From Alligator mississippiensis (Eukaryota > Chordata > Crocodylia > Alligatoridae), in assembly GCF_030867095.1 (NCBI RefSeq), contig NC_081829.1, positions 89,799,261-89,863,260 of the forward strand: 64,000 nucleotides of DNA, in the 5' to 3' direction. Shown here in pieces: positions 57,101 to 64,000 of this stretch. Numbering within the stretch: position 1 is the first letter of the stretch; the number at the start of each line of letters is the position of its first letter. Both the position numbers and the translations under genes were made by a program. The notes beneath the pieces are model-generated. The model was not told the origin of the DNA. It saw nothing but the letters and a program-made list of their open reading frames with translations, and made no database searches.

Positions 57101-60100
57101 TGGAAGCCAAGGGCTTGGTCTGGCTAGCCTTGAATTTTGTGCCAGTGTTCAGGGTGGTGAGTAGTGACACACGGCATGCAACATACCTGATGGGGTAGGG
57201 GATGAGTAAGACAGTTGGGAGAAAAAAAATCAGTTTACAACCCTGTAAATTGGAAGGGAATTACACCTCTGCAAACCGACAAAAAGATCCAAGAGTTACT
57301 GATGCAGAGATAACACAATGGCAGCGGTTTCGTTATGGGAAAGGTGTTGCAGCGCAAACATTTCACAAAATTTCAGCTGATGTGTGCAAGTCCCCTGCTA
57401 CCTTGTCACTGCTGTAACTTGTTGGGTTGTCCATACTTTAAGATCTAATTTGCCTCAAGCATGTTGTAGTAGGAACAGTTCTTTATTAGTCACATGGCAT
57501 GCCTCCCCTCCAAGCACATTTTGCCATCTACTGGTCTTTTAGGTTAATTTGGTGCCTTTTTCAGTCATCTGATCCCTTTGGGACCAGCGTCACCTCTGTA
57601 GCCATGTGAACGTTCATGTTGCCTGTGAGTTGCACGTGCAGGTTCAGATCATACTTTTGTGATGTTCCTGAAATAGCGGTATTTTCATAAATGCGTTATG
57701 GCTAGATTTGAATCTTTGTTGTGGGTTTTTTTTTAAAGAAGTAACTTAAAATCCTTTAAGCAACTAACAAATAACTTATTTACCTTGAGAGTATTTATGA
57801 AATAAGCAATTTCAGCCCCAGTAACACGGATGTTGTTCACTGCTCTGATATACGTGTCTTTTGCACCATCTTCCCAGTCCACAGCAATACAGTTCACATC
57901 TTCCACTTGTATTAAGAGCTGGTGGGTGCAAACAGAAAGCCGAGAATATAAGAAAACGTGCCATAAGAAATTATGATTCAACTTCAACCAAAACGAATGT
58001 ATTAACTAGTAACTTGAATCATTGGGTTTCCTGCTTTTCAAAGGACAACTCTTTATAAGAGTACCTACATCCACTAAAACAAGGGTCTTTCAGAATAATG
58101 CACACTGTACAGTGTGCTAATAATGCATTTCATGCATAGGTATCTGATTTGTTACAAGTGATGTCAAAATATTTTTCTATTTTTCTCCCTTTCTCCTCTC
58201 AACTATGTATGGGAATTATTTAGGATCACAATTATCCAGCAGTTCCTATCAACTGTGCAGCAATTGCAGTATAGTATATATTACGTGATTTATGGTTCCA
58301 TTAAACTTGTTTATGAAATCGGCATGTTTTAAGCTGTTTTTGAAAACTTGCACAAGGTATCTAAAACTGAAGAGCTCAGAACTGAATGGGAGATGCCTAC
58401 AAGAGCACATAAAGCTAATGCTTAATCTCATCTACACAGTCCTACAAAAGTCAAGGATTTTCACTTCTAACTGTTTGAGGCCTGATTTGTGTACAAAGGA
58501 AAAACCAAAAGCAGAAAGAACGTAATAAAGGCACAGACTGAGTGAGGCAGGAAAATATATGTTGAAACCTGAGAGCTGCTTCAGTGAAAGTTGCTGATAG
58601 CTCAGCACCCCTCAAGATTTTCAGGGTTTTTCTCTCTCATTTCTTATCATGAATTGGCATTTAATACAAATGCTAAGGTTTTGGTTTTGGTTATGCATTT
58701 GATTTTGTGAAAATTCTGTCAAGTTGTACAAACTGCAAAATGTACAAATTAAGAGGTCCTTAAGTCCAGACATTTCTACTGAGGGAGACTTGCATTAAGC
58801 TGGTGGCTATGGGTTTGGGCTGGGATGCATGACATTCAGGTCCAGTTCACTCCTTTAATCTGATTCAAAGTGTTCTGGGATGGAAAAACTGCTCAGAACC
58901 AGGCTGTAGAGTCTCCTTTGTCCCACGTGACCAGAAAGGTCCATGGAAACATTTTAGCTTTGATTAAATTGATGTATTGGTTAATACCTGCTCTCCATTA
59001 ACAATGTCAGATGGATTTCAAAGTAGAAGCTGAATATTGGTATTTAAATATTAGCTATTGAATATAGCTGCAACTATAATACTGACATTTGGAAGATAGT
59101 TTCTCATACCATGCACATGTGTACCACCCAGGTATTCTTTGCGTTGCTTTTGAATCCATGTACAATGAAGCGGGTTCTTCTACGGGAGGAGAAATTCGAG
59201 TTTGTGATGGTTGAAGGATATATTGCAGAGAGAATCTGTTATGAGTAAAATCATTAATGATCATTAAGACCTTTTTTTGTCATTCTCTTCAATTGGTTGC
59301 ACAAAAAAGTGCTCCATGTGTGGGGAGTATGCCCCCTGCGTGGGAGTCGGAAACTCACTTGAGTGGTCAGTATTTTCAGCTGTTGGAGCATAGATTCATA
59401 GATGTTAGGGTCAGAAGGGACCTCAATAGATCATCGAGTCCGACCCCCTGCATAAGCAGGAAAGAGTGCTGGGTCTAGATGACCCCAGCTAGATACTCAT
59501 CTAACCTCCTCTTGAAGACCCCCAGGGCAGGGGAGAGCACCACCTCCCTTGGGAGCCCGTTCCAGACCTTGGCCACTCGAACTGTGAAGAAGTTCTTCCT
59601 AATGTCCAGTCTAAATCTGCTCTCTGCTAGCTTGTGGCCATTGTTTCTTGTAACCCCCGGGGGCGCCTTGGTGAATAAATACTCACCAATTCCCTTCTGT
59701 GCCCCCGTGATGAACTTAAAGGCAGCCACAAGGTCGCCTCTCAACCTTCTCTTGCGGAGGCTGAAAAGGTCCAGTTTCTCTAGTCTCTCCTCGTAGGGCT
59801 TGGTCTGCAGGCCCTTGACCATACGAGTTGCCCTTCTCTGGACCCTCTCCAGGTTATCCGCATCCTTCTTGAAGTGTGGCGCCCAGAATTGCACGCAGTA
59901 CTCCAACTGCCGTCTGACCGGTGCCCTATAGAGGGGAAGTATCACCTCCTTGGACCTATTCGTCATGCATCTGCTGATGCACAATAAAGTGCCATTGGCT
60001 TTTCTGATGGCTTCGTCACACTGCCAGCTCATGTTCATCTTGGAGTCCACTAGGACTCCAAGATCCCTTTCCACCTCTGTGCCACCCAGCAGGTCATTCC

Positions 60101-63100
60101 CTAGGCTGTAGGTGTGCTGGACATTTTTCCTCCCTAGGTGCAGCACTTTACATTTCTCCTTGTTGAACTGCATCCTGTTGTTTTCTGCCCACTTGTCCAA
60201 CCTGTCCAGGTCTGCCTGCAGCTGTTCCCTGCCCTCCGGCGTGTCCACTTCTCCCCATAGCTTTGTGTCATCTGCAAACTTGGACAGAGTACATTTCACT
60301 CCCTCGTCCAAGTCGCTGATGAAGACATTAAAGAGTATCGGTCCAAGGACCGAGCCCTGCGGGACCCCACTGCCCACACCCTTCCAGGTCGAGACCGACC
60401 CATCCACCACGACTCTTTGGGTGCAACCCTCTAGCCAATTCGCCACCCACCGGACTGTGCAGTCATCCACATCACAGCCTTTTAGCTTGTTCACCAGTAT
60501 GGGGTGGGATACTGTATCGAAGGCCTTCCTGAAGTCTAAGTATACGACATCCACCCCTCCTCCTGTGTCCAGGCGTTTCGTAACCTGGTCATAGAAAGAG
60601 ACTAGATTGGTCAGGCACGATCTGCCCGCCACAAACCCGTGCTGGTTTCCCCTCAGCATAATTTGCCCTGCCGGGCTCTCACAAATGTAAGCCTTGATAA
60701 TTTTTTCAAAGACTTTACCAAGGATGGAGGTGAGACTGACTGGCCTATAGTTGCCCGGGTCCTCCTTCCTCCCCTTTTTGAAAATGGGGACCACGTTAGC
60801 CCTTTTCCAGTCCTCCGGGACTTGGCCCATGCGCCACGAGCGTTCGAATATTCCTGCCAGTGGCTCTATGTGTGGGGAGTATTCCTGCCCATGTCAGCAT
60901 GGGGACATCAGCATCTTCCCATAGCTTCCCCAACCCATCCTCAAGTCCTCTATCACGCCTAAGGGAACCATACTTCCCATACTGCTTCTGCTGCCCTAAC
61001 CCATTTAATCCATGAAAAGGTCATTTTATTTTGCAGAGCATCTTAGCAGCATAAGATAATACTCAAAAGACAGAAATTGGAGGTGTACAATTTATGGAAA
61101 ATTTAGCTTCTGCTCTGGCCCGGTGATGCTGCTGCATGGCCAGGTGGGGGGCCAGAGCTCCCATATGCTCTGAGCCTAGGAGGAACAGAGCTGGAGCCAG
61201 AGCCACACCTGACAGTAAGTATCTCGGGCCAGAGAGGCTGGGGAGGGACAGGTGTGGAGCAGAGGCTGTGTGGGGGACAAACTGCAGGAGGGCAGATGGA
61301 GGCAGCGGCTGCTTGGGGGTGGGCAGCAAGGGGCACAGGATGCAGGGGGGCAAGTGGCAGGGAGACACCTGCGCCCCACACCACATACCCTTCTGCTGCT
61401 GTTGCTTTCCCTGCTGCTAGGGAGGGGGAAGAGGAGGGAAAACTTAAGATGACCCTCTGATTAGATTCTATACATGGAAAACTATAACCAATTTAAATTC
61501 AGCATCATCTTAAATTTCAAAGTAGTCTTGGATTTGGATAAATACAGTACTTAAGAGCCCAAGGTTCTTAACTTTTAGGAATGAGCATAATGTTGGGAGT
61601 CAGAGAGATAGGCGTCAAGTACGTGGGGGCCCAAGAGCTCAGGCCCCCTTTGGGAAGAGGCCATGGTGACCTCCCATCCCCAGTTGAAGATTGACAAACC
61701 CTGGTTGCTGTGGACCCGTGCAAGGGGCTGTGGGAGCAGGATGCATGGGGTGCCATGTGCAGGTGCACATATGCACGTGGCCAGGAATACAGCCCCAGGC
61801 AGCAGTGGAGAGCAGCACCCCCAGCTGCCTGCAGGTAAGTCGGTGGAGGATCGAGGCCCCCACAATGAGGGAGGGAGTGGAGTAAGGGCTGGGCCAGGGG
61901 GTGATGTTCAGCAGGACGGTGCATGGGGTCCAGGCCCAGGGTGGGGAGCAAGACAGAGCCACAACTGGCTTGTCAAGGGGGCTGGTGTAGGGGTGGCTCC
62001 CTGCTGCTGTGCACACTCCTGGGAAGTAGGGCATGGAAGGGCACATGCCCCCCAGATTTGTGCACTGGCTGGGGACAGATGTGGGCTCAGGCCTTCCAGC
62101 CCTGCTGCCCTCACCTGGGAGCCCTGCACCGGCCATGCTGCCATGGCAAGGTGTCCCCCACCTGCCCAGCAGCAGTGGGGGCATGGGTGGTGGACTTGTG
62201 TCCCCACTGCTGTCGGGTGGGCAGGGGGAACCTTGCCATGGCTCGGGGCTCTCAGGAGCAGGGCAGCAAAACAGGGAGCCTTGAGCCTGCAGTGGGCAGC
62301 CTGCATCCACCCTCTACCCCCCACGGGCTCCACTCTGCCATGGGGGCAGTGAGGGGGGCACCATCTTAGCCGCCCCCTGACAAAAATAAAAGCCGGCGCC
62401 TATGGTCAGAGACAGATCCTGTCTGAGCCCCAAGCTGGGCCTCTTTACATCAATTTCTTTGGAAGTAGAATAATAATATGCTATCTTCTGGGGTGCTTTT
62501 GCCCATGTAGAATGCTTCATAACTATTGTATTATTTTTCAATTTTTTATATAGGTTCTGCATATAAATATTCCTCATACTATTTCTTTTCTTTTACTCCA
62601 AATGACTTAGATATATTTGTCTACAGCTGCAGCTGACAACAAATTTTGACTTTTTATTCCCTCGACTCCTTTTCTCATGGTGAGTGACGTGGTCTTCCTA
62701 ATGGTCTAGTGAACCCTGGTAGGTGCAACTGGTTCATAATGTTAAAATAGAGAAAGGTCTTACCTGAAATCTATTTCTAATTTCTTTGGTGTAGAGGGAG
62801 AAGGTGATGTTCACACCTTCTGGAGGGTCAGGCAAACCTGGCAGAAGTCTCCCTGCTATTCCAGACCATGGTGGTTTATCTGAAAAGCAGCCGATTCTTT
62901 CATAGCAAACTTCTTTGCCTGCGGCACAAAAACCATCTTATCATTATTTTCAAAACTGTTACAGTCCTGCGGTGCATTTGAGGTTGGTAACAACTTTAAA
63001 AAGTTCTGGGCTTGGGCATCTGGTTTTATCACTGATGTGAAAGTTCAGATTTATTCTTCAACCTATTTGTGGGTATTAGCTGAAGCAAATAAGACGGGAT

Positions 63101-63645
63101 ATTAGTGACTCATGATTCAATAAATAAAAAAGATGAGGGGACTTAATGTTAGGTGCCAGCTCCTGATTTGTATGTCTAGGAGTGGAAGACTTCAACTGCT
63201 GCCCCCGCTGCTCCCTCCCCCCAATAACAAAGAGTCTATTTGAGTTTCAGTTAATTTTAAACATGCTTCCTCTGAGCAGGCGAGCAGCTTTGATGCCACA
63301 TATTCATTCAGCTTTTTGCCTTGGATGCTGTTCATTACACCGCGCATTCATTCCACTGGGCCGTTTACCAGAAACAGCCCTCATGTAAACTAGGTGTGTG
63401 CACAGACCATTGCAGAAGCAAGGTGCAAAAGTGCAATGATATTAAGAATAGGAGCGGTGCATTGCCCTTGTGCTATAAACTATAGTATAACTTCAGTGCA
63501 AAGCAATGCTTTTATTTGCCTTGTAACTTTTTGCTACATGAAAATGTGACTGAATTCAAAATCCATGATGCAGTTTTCATAAATACGGTGTCTTACCTGC
63601 TGTTGAGCCAAGGAGACAGAAAGCAGTAATCCAAAGTCCAATCAT
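45048..63645 (-). CDS. PNLIPRP3: Pancreatic lipase-related protein 3, 12 coding exons
   Basis: Coding exons, 5' to 3' on the minus strand: 63645-63597, 62918-62764, 59235-59110, 57918-57784, 55710-55602, 52797-52681, 52586-52476, 51976-51858, 49997-49868, 49498-49387, 48293-48126, 45138-45048. They sum to 1422 nt, 473 residues; nearly all exon lengths equal those of lipase A. Signal peptide [17 protein letters not shown] leads to [13 protein letters not shown]. Triad: Ser171 (GHSLG), Asp194 (GLDPAG), His277 (CHHSRS). The lid between C254 and C275 has 20 residues against 23 in lipase A. PNLIPRP3 identity comes from [28 protein letters not shown] and LLKPC near the C-terminus, AVNNIRV in exon 4 and LNTGGFPPF, all matching human PNLIPRP3 as I recall it better than the other lipases. 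The tail runs 9 residues past the last cysteine. Substrate is unknown; a secreted lipase is expected. Confidence 0.88.
45622..47063 (+). mobile_element. Penelope-like element as a long inverted repeat, nested in CR1
   Basis: Flanked by TTTCCTAATATCT at 45609-45621 and 47064-47076, a 13-bp target duplication. Arms of about 430 bases, 45632-46075 and 46646-47060, are reverse complements. The centre (46076-46750) carries the remnant of a Penelope C-terminal region: a Cys-rich knuckle CQDKKCKTC, then a GIY-YIG-type nuclease stretch ([20 protein letters not shown], then RMSAHRKSI and a HxxxL region). The reverse transcriptase is absent, so the copy is truncated and broken. Confidence 0.78.
47327..47533. 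mobile_element. TA-flanked MITE inside CR1
   Basis: Ends CTCCTCGCTGAACG and, reverse-complemented, CTCCTCGCTTAACG, with TA on each side (47325-47326, 47534-47535), suggesting a Tc1/mariner/pogo derivative. 207 bp, no coding capacity. Confidence 0.65.
48126..48293 (-). CDS. PNLIPRP3: PNLIPRP3 coding exon 11
   Basis: 168 nt; encodes [32 protein letters not shown] and [16 protein letters not shown]. Donor GTGAGT. Confidence 0.86.
48294..49386. other. PNLIPRP3 intron 10
   Basis: A C-run near 48384-48393; otherwise nothing recognised. Confidence 0.4.
49387..49498 (-). CDS. PNLIPRP3: PNLIPRP3 coding exon 10
   Basis: 112 nt; encodes [20 protein letters not shown] and [14 protein letters not shown], the start of the PLAT domain. 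Confidence 0.86.
49868..49997 (-). CDS. PNLIPRP3: PNLIPRP3 coding exon 9
   Basis: 130 nt; encodes [20 protein letters not shown] and [12 protein letters not shown]. Contains a 9-T run encoding IFFL, a site prone to sequencing slips, but the frame holds. Confidence 0.86.
49998..51857. other. PNLIPRP3 intron 8
   Basis: More than half is a hAT element (50511-51526). Nothing recognised on either side. Confidence 0.5.
50511..51526. mobile_element. Non-autonomous hAT element with GC-rich core
   Basis: Exact 8-bp duplication GTAGCAAA at 50503-50510 and 51527-51534. Ends TAGAGGTGCACTGATA and, reverse-complemented, TAGCGGTGCACCGATA. The AT-rich edges enclose a GC-rich core that is also found in the element at 61.6-62.4 kb. 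Long open frames across it are composition effects. Confidence 0.85.
51858..51976 (-). CDS. PNLIPRP3: PNLIPRP3 coding exon 8 (catalytic His)
   Basis: 119 nt; encodes [20 protein letters not shown] and [15 protein letters not shown]. Catalytic His277 is the second of CHH; CNH is usual. Confidence 0.87.
52476..52586 (-). CDS. PNLIPRP3: PNLIPRP3 coding exon 7 (lid)
   Basis: 111 nt, 9 shorter than in lipase A; encodes [17 protein letters not shown] and [17 protein letters not shown], an acidic shortened lid. Confidence 0.87.
52681..52797 (-). CDS. PNLIPRP3: PNLIPRP3 coding exon 6 (catalytic Asp)
   Basis: 117 nt; encodes [20 protein letters not shown] and [15 protein letters not shown] with Asp194. 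Confidence 0.88.
53203..53284 (+). mobile_element. Penelope-like 3' tail fragment
   Basis: TGATGAAGAATGCCTTGC, CGAAAGCTTGTCTAACTTTA, TCTCAACCAG and CCCTTGCCTC follow the Penelope tail order. Confidence 0.55.
53590..55065. mobile_element. TA-flanked DNA element of 1.5 kb with a minisatellite core
   Basis: Ends CCATATTTTTCTTGG and, reverse-complemented, CCATATTTTCTCACA, with TA at 53588-53589 and 55066-55067. Contains a 58-bp minisatellite and a piece of the GGTCT/TTAACCAGTTAA MITE (about 54637-54700) seen alone at 36.4 kb, so it looks composite. No transposase frame. Confidence 0.55.
54063..54375. repeat. 58-62 bp minisatellite, about five units
   Basis: Units start GGAGATTGYTG and continue TGGTGATCYTCCC...CAGGGGTTTCATGCACCCC with drift; spacing is 62, 58, 59, 58 and 58 bases, then a partial unit. 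Confidence 0.75.
55602..55710 (-). CDS. PNLIPRP3: PNLIPRP3 coding exon 5 (catalytic Ser)
   Basis: 109 nt; encodes [20 protein letters not shown] with Ser171. Confidence 0.9.
55711..57783. other. PNLIPRP3 intron 4
   Basis: A 36-bp minisatellite at 56669-56786; the rest is not recognised. Confidence 0.4.
56669..56786. repeat. 36-bp minisatellite, about 3.3 units
   Basis: Units at 56669, 56705 and 56741, then a partial unit at 56777, all 36 bases apart and starting AGTGCCA or AGCACCA, with TGATTGG/TGATCGG in the middle. Confidence 0.65.
57784..57918 (-). CDS. PNLIPRP3: PNLIPRP3 coding exon 4
   Basis: 135 nt; encodes [20 protein letters not shown] and [20 protein letters not shown]. Confidence 0.88.
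57919..59109. other. PNLIPRP3 intron 3
   Basis: Nothing recognised. Confidence 0.4.
59110..59235 (-). CDS. PNLIPRP3: PNLIPRP3 coding exon 3
   Basis: 126 nt; encodes [15 protein letters not shown] and [20 protein letters not shown]. Chosen frame keeps the HGF motif and the phase-0 junctions. Confidence 0.85.
59391..60862 (-). mobile_element. CR1 LINE, 5' truncated, with open reverse-transcriptase frame
   Basis: Minus strand; the ORF2 frame is open from the truncation at 60862 ([20 protein letters not shown]) to a stop at 59475, about 460 codons without a break. Reverse-transcriptase motifs in order: [56 protein letters not shown] and the catalytic [10 protein letters not shown]. After the stop comes the CR1 3' end (GGTCGGACTCGATGATCT, then CATCTATGAATCTA). 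The endonuclease half is missing, so it cannot move on its own. The sequence is close to the crocodilian CR1 type and looks young. Flanked by a 20-base direct repeat with one mismatch at 59311-59330 and 60863-60882. Confidence 0.92.
61607..62404. mobile_element. Non-autonomous hAT-like element with GC-rich core
   Basis: 8-bp duplication GTCAGAGA at 61599-61606 and 62405-62412. Ends GATAGGCGTC and, reverse-complemented, CATAGGCGCC. The core matches that of 50511-51526 (GAGGCCCCCACARTGAGGGA, CTGCTGTGCACAC). Confidence 0.72.
62764..62918 (-). CDS. PNLIPRP3: PNLIPRP3 coding exon 2
   Basis: 155 nt; encodes [20 protein letters not shown] and then [18 protein letters not shown]. The usual LPWSPExxNxRFLLYT is altered. 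Confidence 0.86.
62919..63596. other. PNLIPRP3 intron 1
   Basis: Nothing recognised. Confidence 0.4.
63597..63645 (-). CDS. PNLIPRP3: PNLIPRP3 coding exon 1 (signal peptide)
   Basis: ATG at 63645-63643; encodes [22 protein letters not shown] acceptor 10 bases above the ATG suggests an untranslated exon further upstream. Confidence 0.82.
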
Positions 63646-64000
63646 TTGAAGTAAACTGAATACTCCTGTTAAGTCCATCAAAAGCATTTTATTTAGACAC
63701 CAACTGACTTAAGAGCATTTAATCTTTTTAAAAAGTATGTAGTACAGTAATTCTATCCCAGGAGCAAACAGAACAAGAATAGAATATTAATGTATAAATT
63801 AATGCCTGGAATAAAGACAGCAGCAAAGCAAGCTTTTGCCTGGCCTTTATTCCTAAAATATCCCATCTTCAGTTAAAGCAGGGGTGGGCAAAATGCGGCC
63901 ATTCTATCCAGCCCACGAGGCCCCTAAAAATTTTAGAAAATTAATATTTGTCTGCCCCTGGCTGCCTGTCATGCGGCCCTCAATGGCCTGCCAAAACTCA
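63646..64000. other. Upstream of PNLIPRP3
   Basis: A candidate acceptor (TTCAG, 63656-63660 on the minus strand) precedes the ATG. No convincing TATA box; the promoter probably lies beyond the window. A hAT end begins at 63879. Confidence 0.4.
63879..64000 (+). mobile_element. hAT (Charlie-type) end, cut by the window edge
   Basis: CAGGGGTGGGCAAAATGCGG is the classic hAT-Charlie terminus, followed by CCAGCCCACGAGGCCCCTAA. Continues past the window. Confidence 0.75.

Larger units (their letters stand above)
59236..62763. other. PNLIPRP3 intron 2 (3.5 kb)
   Basis: Holds the CR1 copy (59391-60862), a GC-rich unclassified stretch at about 61120-61440 flanked by degraded DNA-transposon words (CTTAAGATGACCC, TTTGGATAAATACAGTA), and a hAT element (61607-62404). 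Confidence 0.5.

Noticed and set aside
61639-62352. 223- and 229-codon open frames on both strands
   Set aside because: Overlapping frames on opposite strands inside the GC-rich core of the hAT-like element 61607-62404; low-complexity Pro/Cys/Gly protein.

Overview
Vertebrate genomic DNA, best explained as a crocodilian (alligator/crocodile-type) locus syntenic with human 10q25.3. Three host genes with consistent GT-AG exon structures can be read. SPMIP5 (C10orf82) is on the plus strand (exons 504-10382). A pancreatic-lipase gene resembling PNLIPRP2/PNLIP is on the minus strand (coding exons 38185 down to 19822). PNLIPRP3 is on the minus strand (coding exons 63645 down to 45048). All three reading frames close without internal stops: 240, 468 and 473 codons. 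I reconstructed them by hand from splice sites, phase and family similarity; no alignment or transcript was available.

Layout: 0.5-10.4 kb SPMIP5; 10.4-19.8 kb convergent intergenic DNA; 19.8-38.7 kb lipase A with a TATA box and a short non-coding first exon near 38.65-38.70 kb; 38.7-45.0 kb intergenic DNA between the two lipases; 45.0-63.6 kb PNLIPRP3; then 350 bases of upstream DNA. Mammals carry SPMIP5-PNLIPRP2-PNLIPRP1-PNLIP-PNLIPRP3 in this order. Here PNLIPRP3 directly follows one lipase, with no sign of the other two in between. The lipases are secreted triglyceride/phospholipid hydrolases with an alpha/beta-hydrolase domain and a PLAT domain. SPMIP5 belongs to a sperm-axoneme microtubule-inner-protein family and shares only location with them.

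The rest is introns and intergenic DNA rich in transposons. There are several non-autonomous hAT elements whose 8-bp target duplications can be read directly, Harbinger-like and mariner-like MITEs, a CR1 LINE fragment with an open reverse-transcriptase frame, older CR1/L2 tails, and several Penelope-like pieces, one of them a long inverted repeat nested in a CR1. The CR1 type, the Penelope ends and the many hAT elements with TAGxGCTGTGYGAA ends are why I favour a crocodilian. I saw no LTR retrovirus, Polinton, tRNA, rRNA or CRISPR array. The most interesting things are the reduced lipase cluster, the nested Penelope inverted repeat, and hAT elements that share the same GC-rich cargo under different ends.
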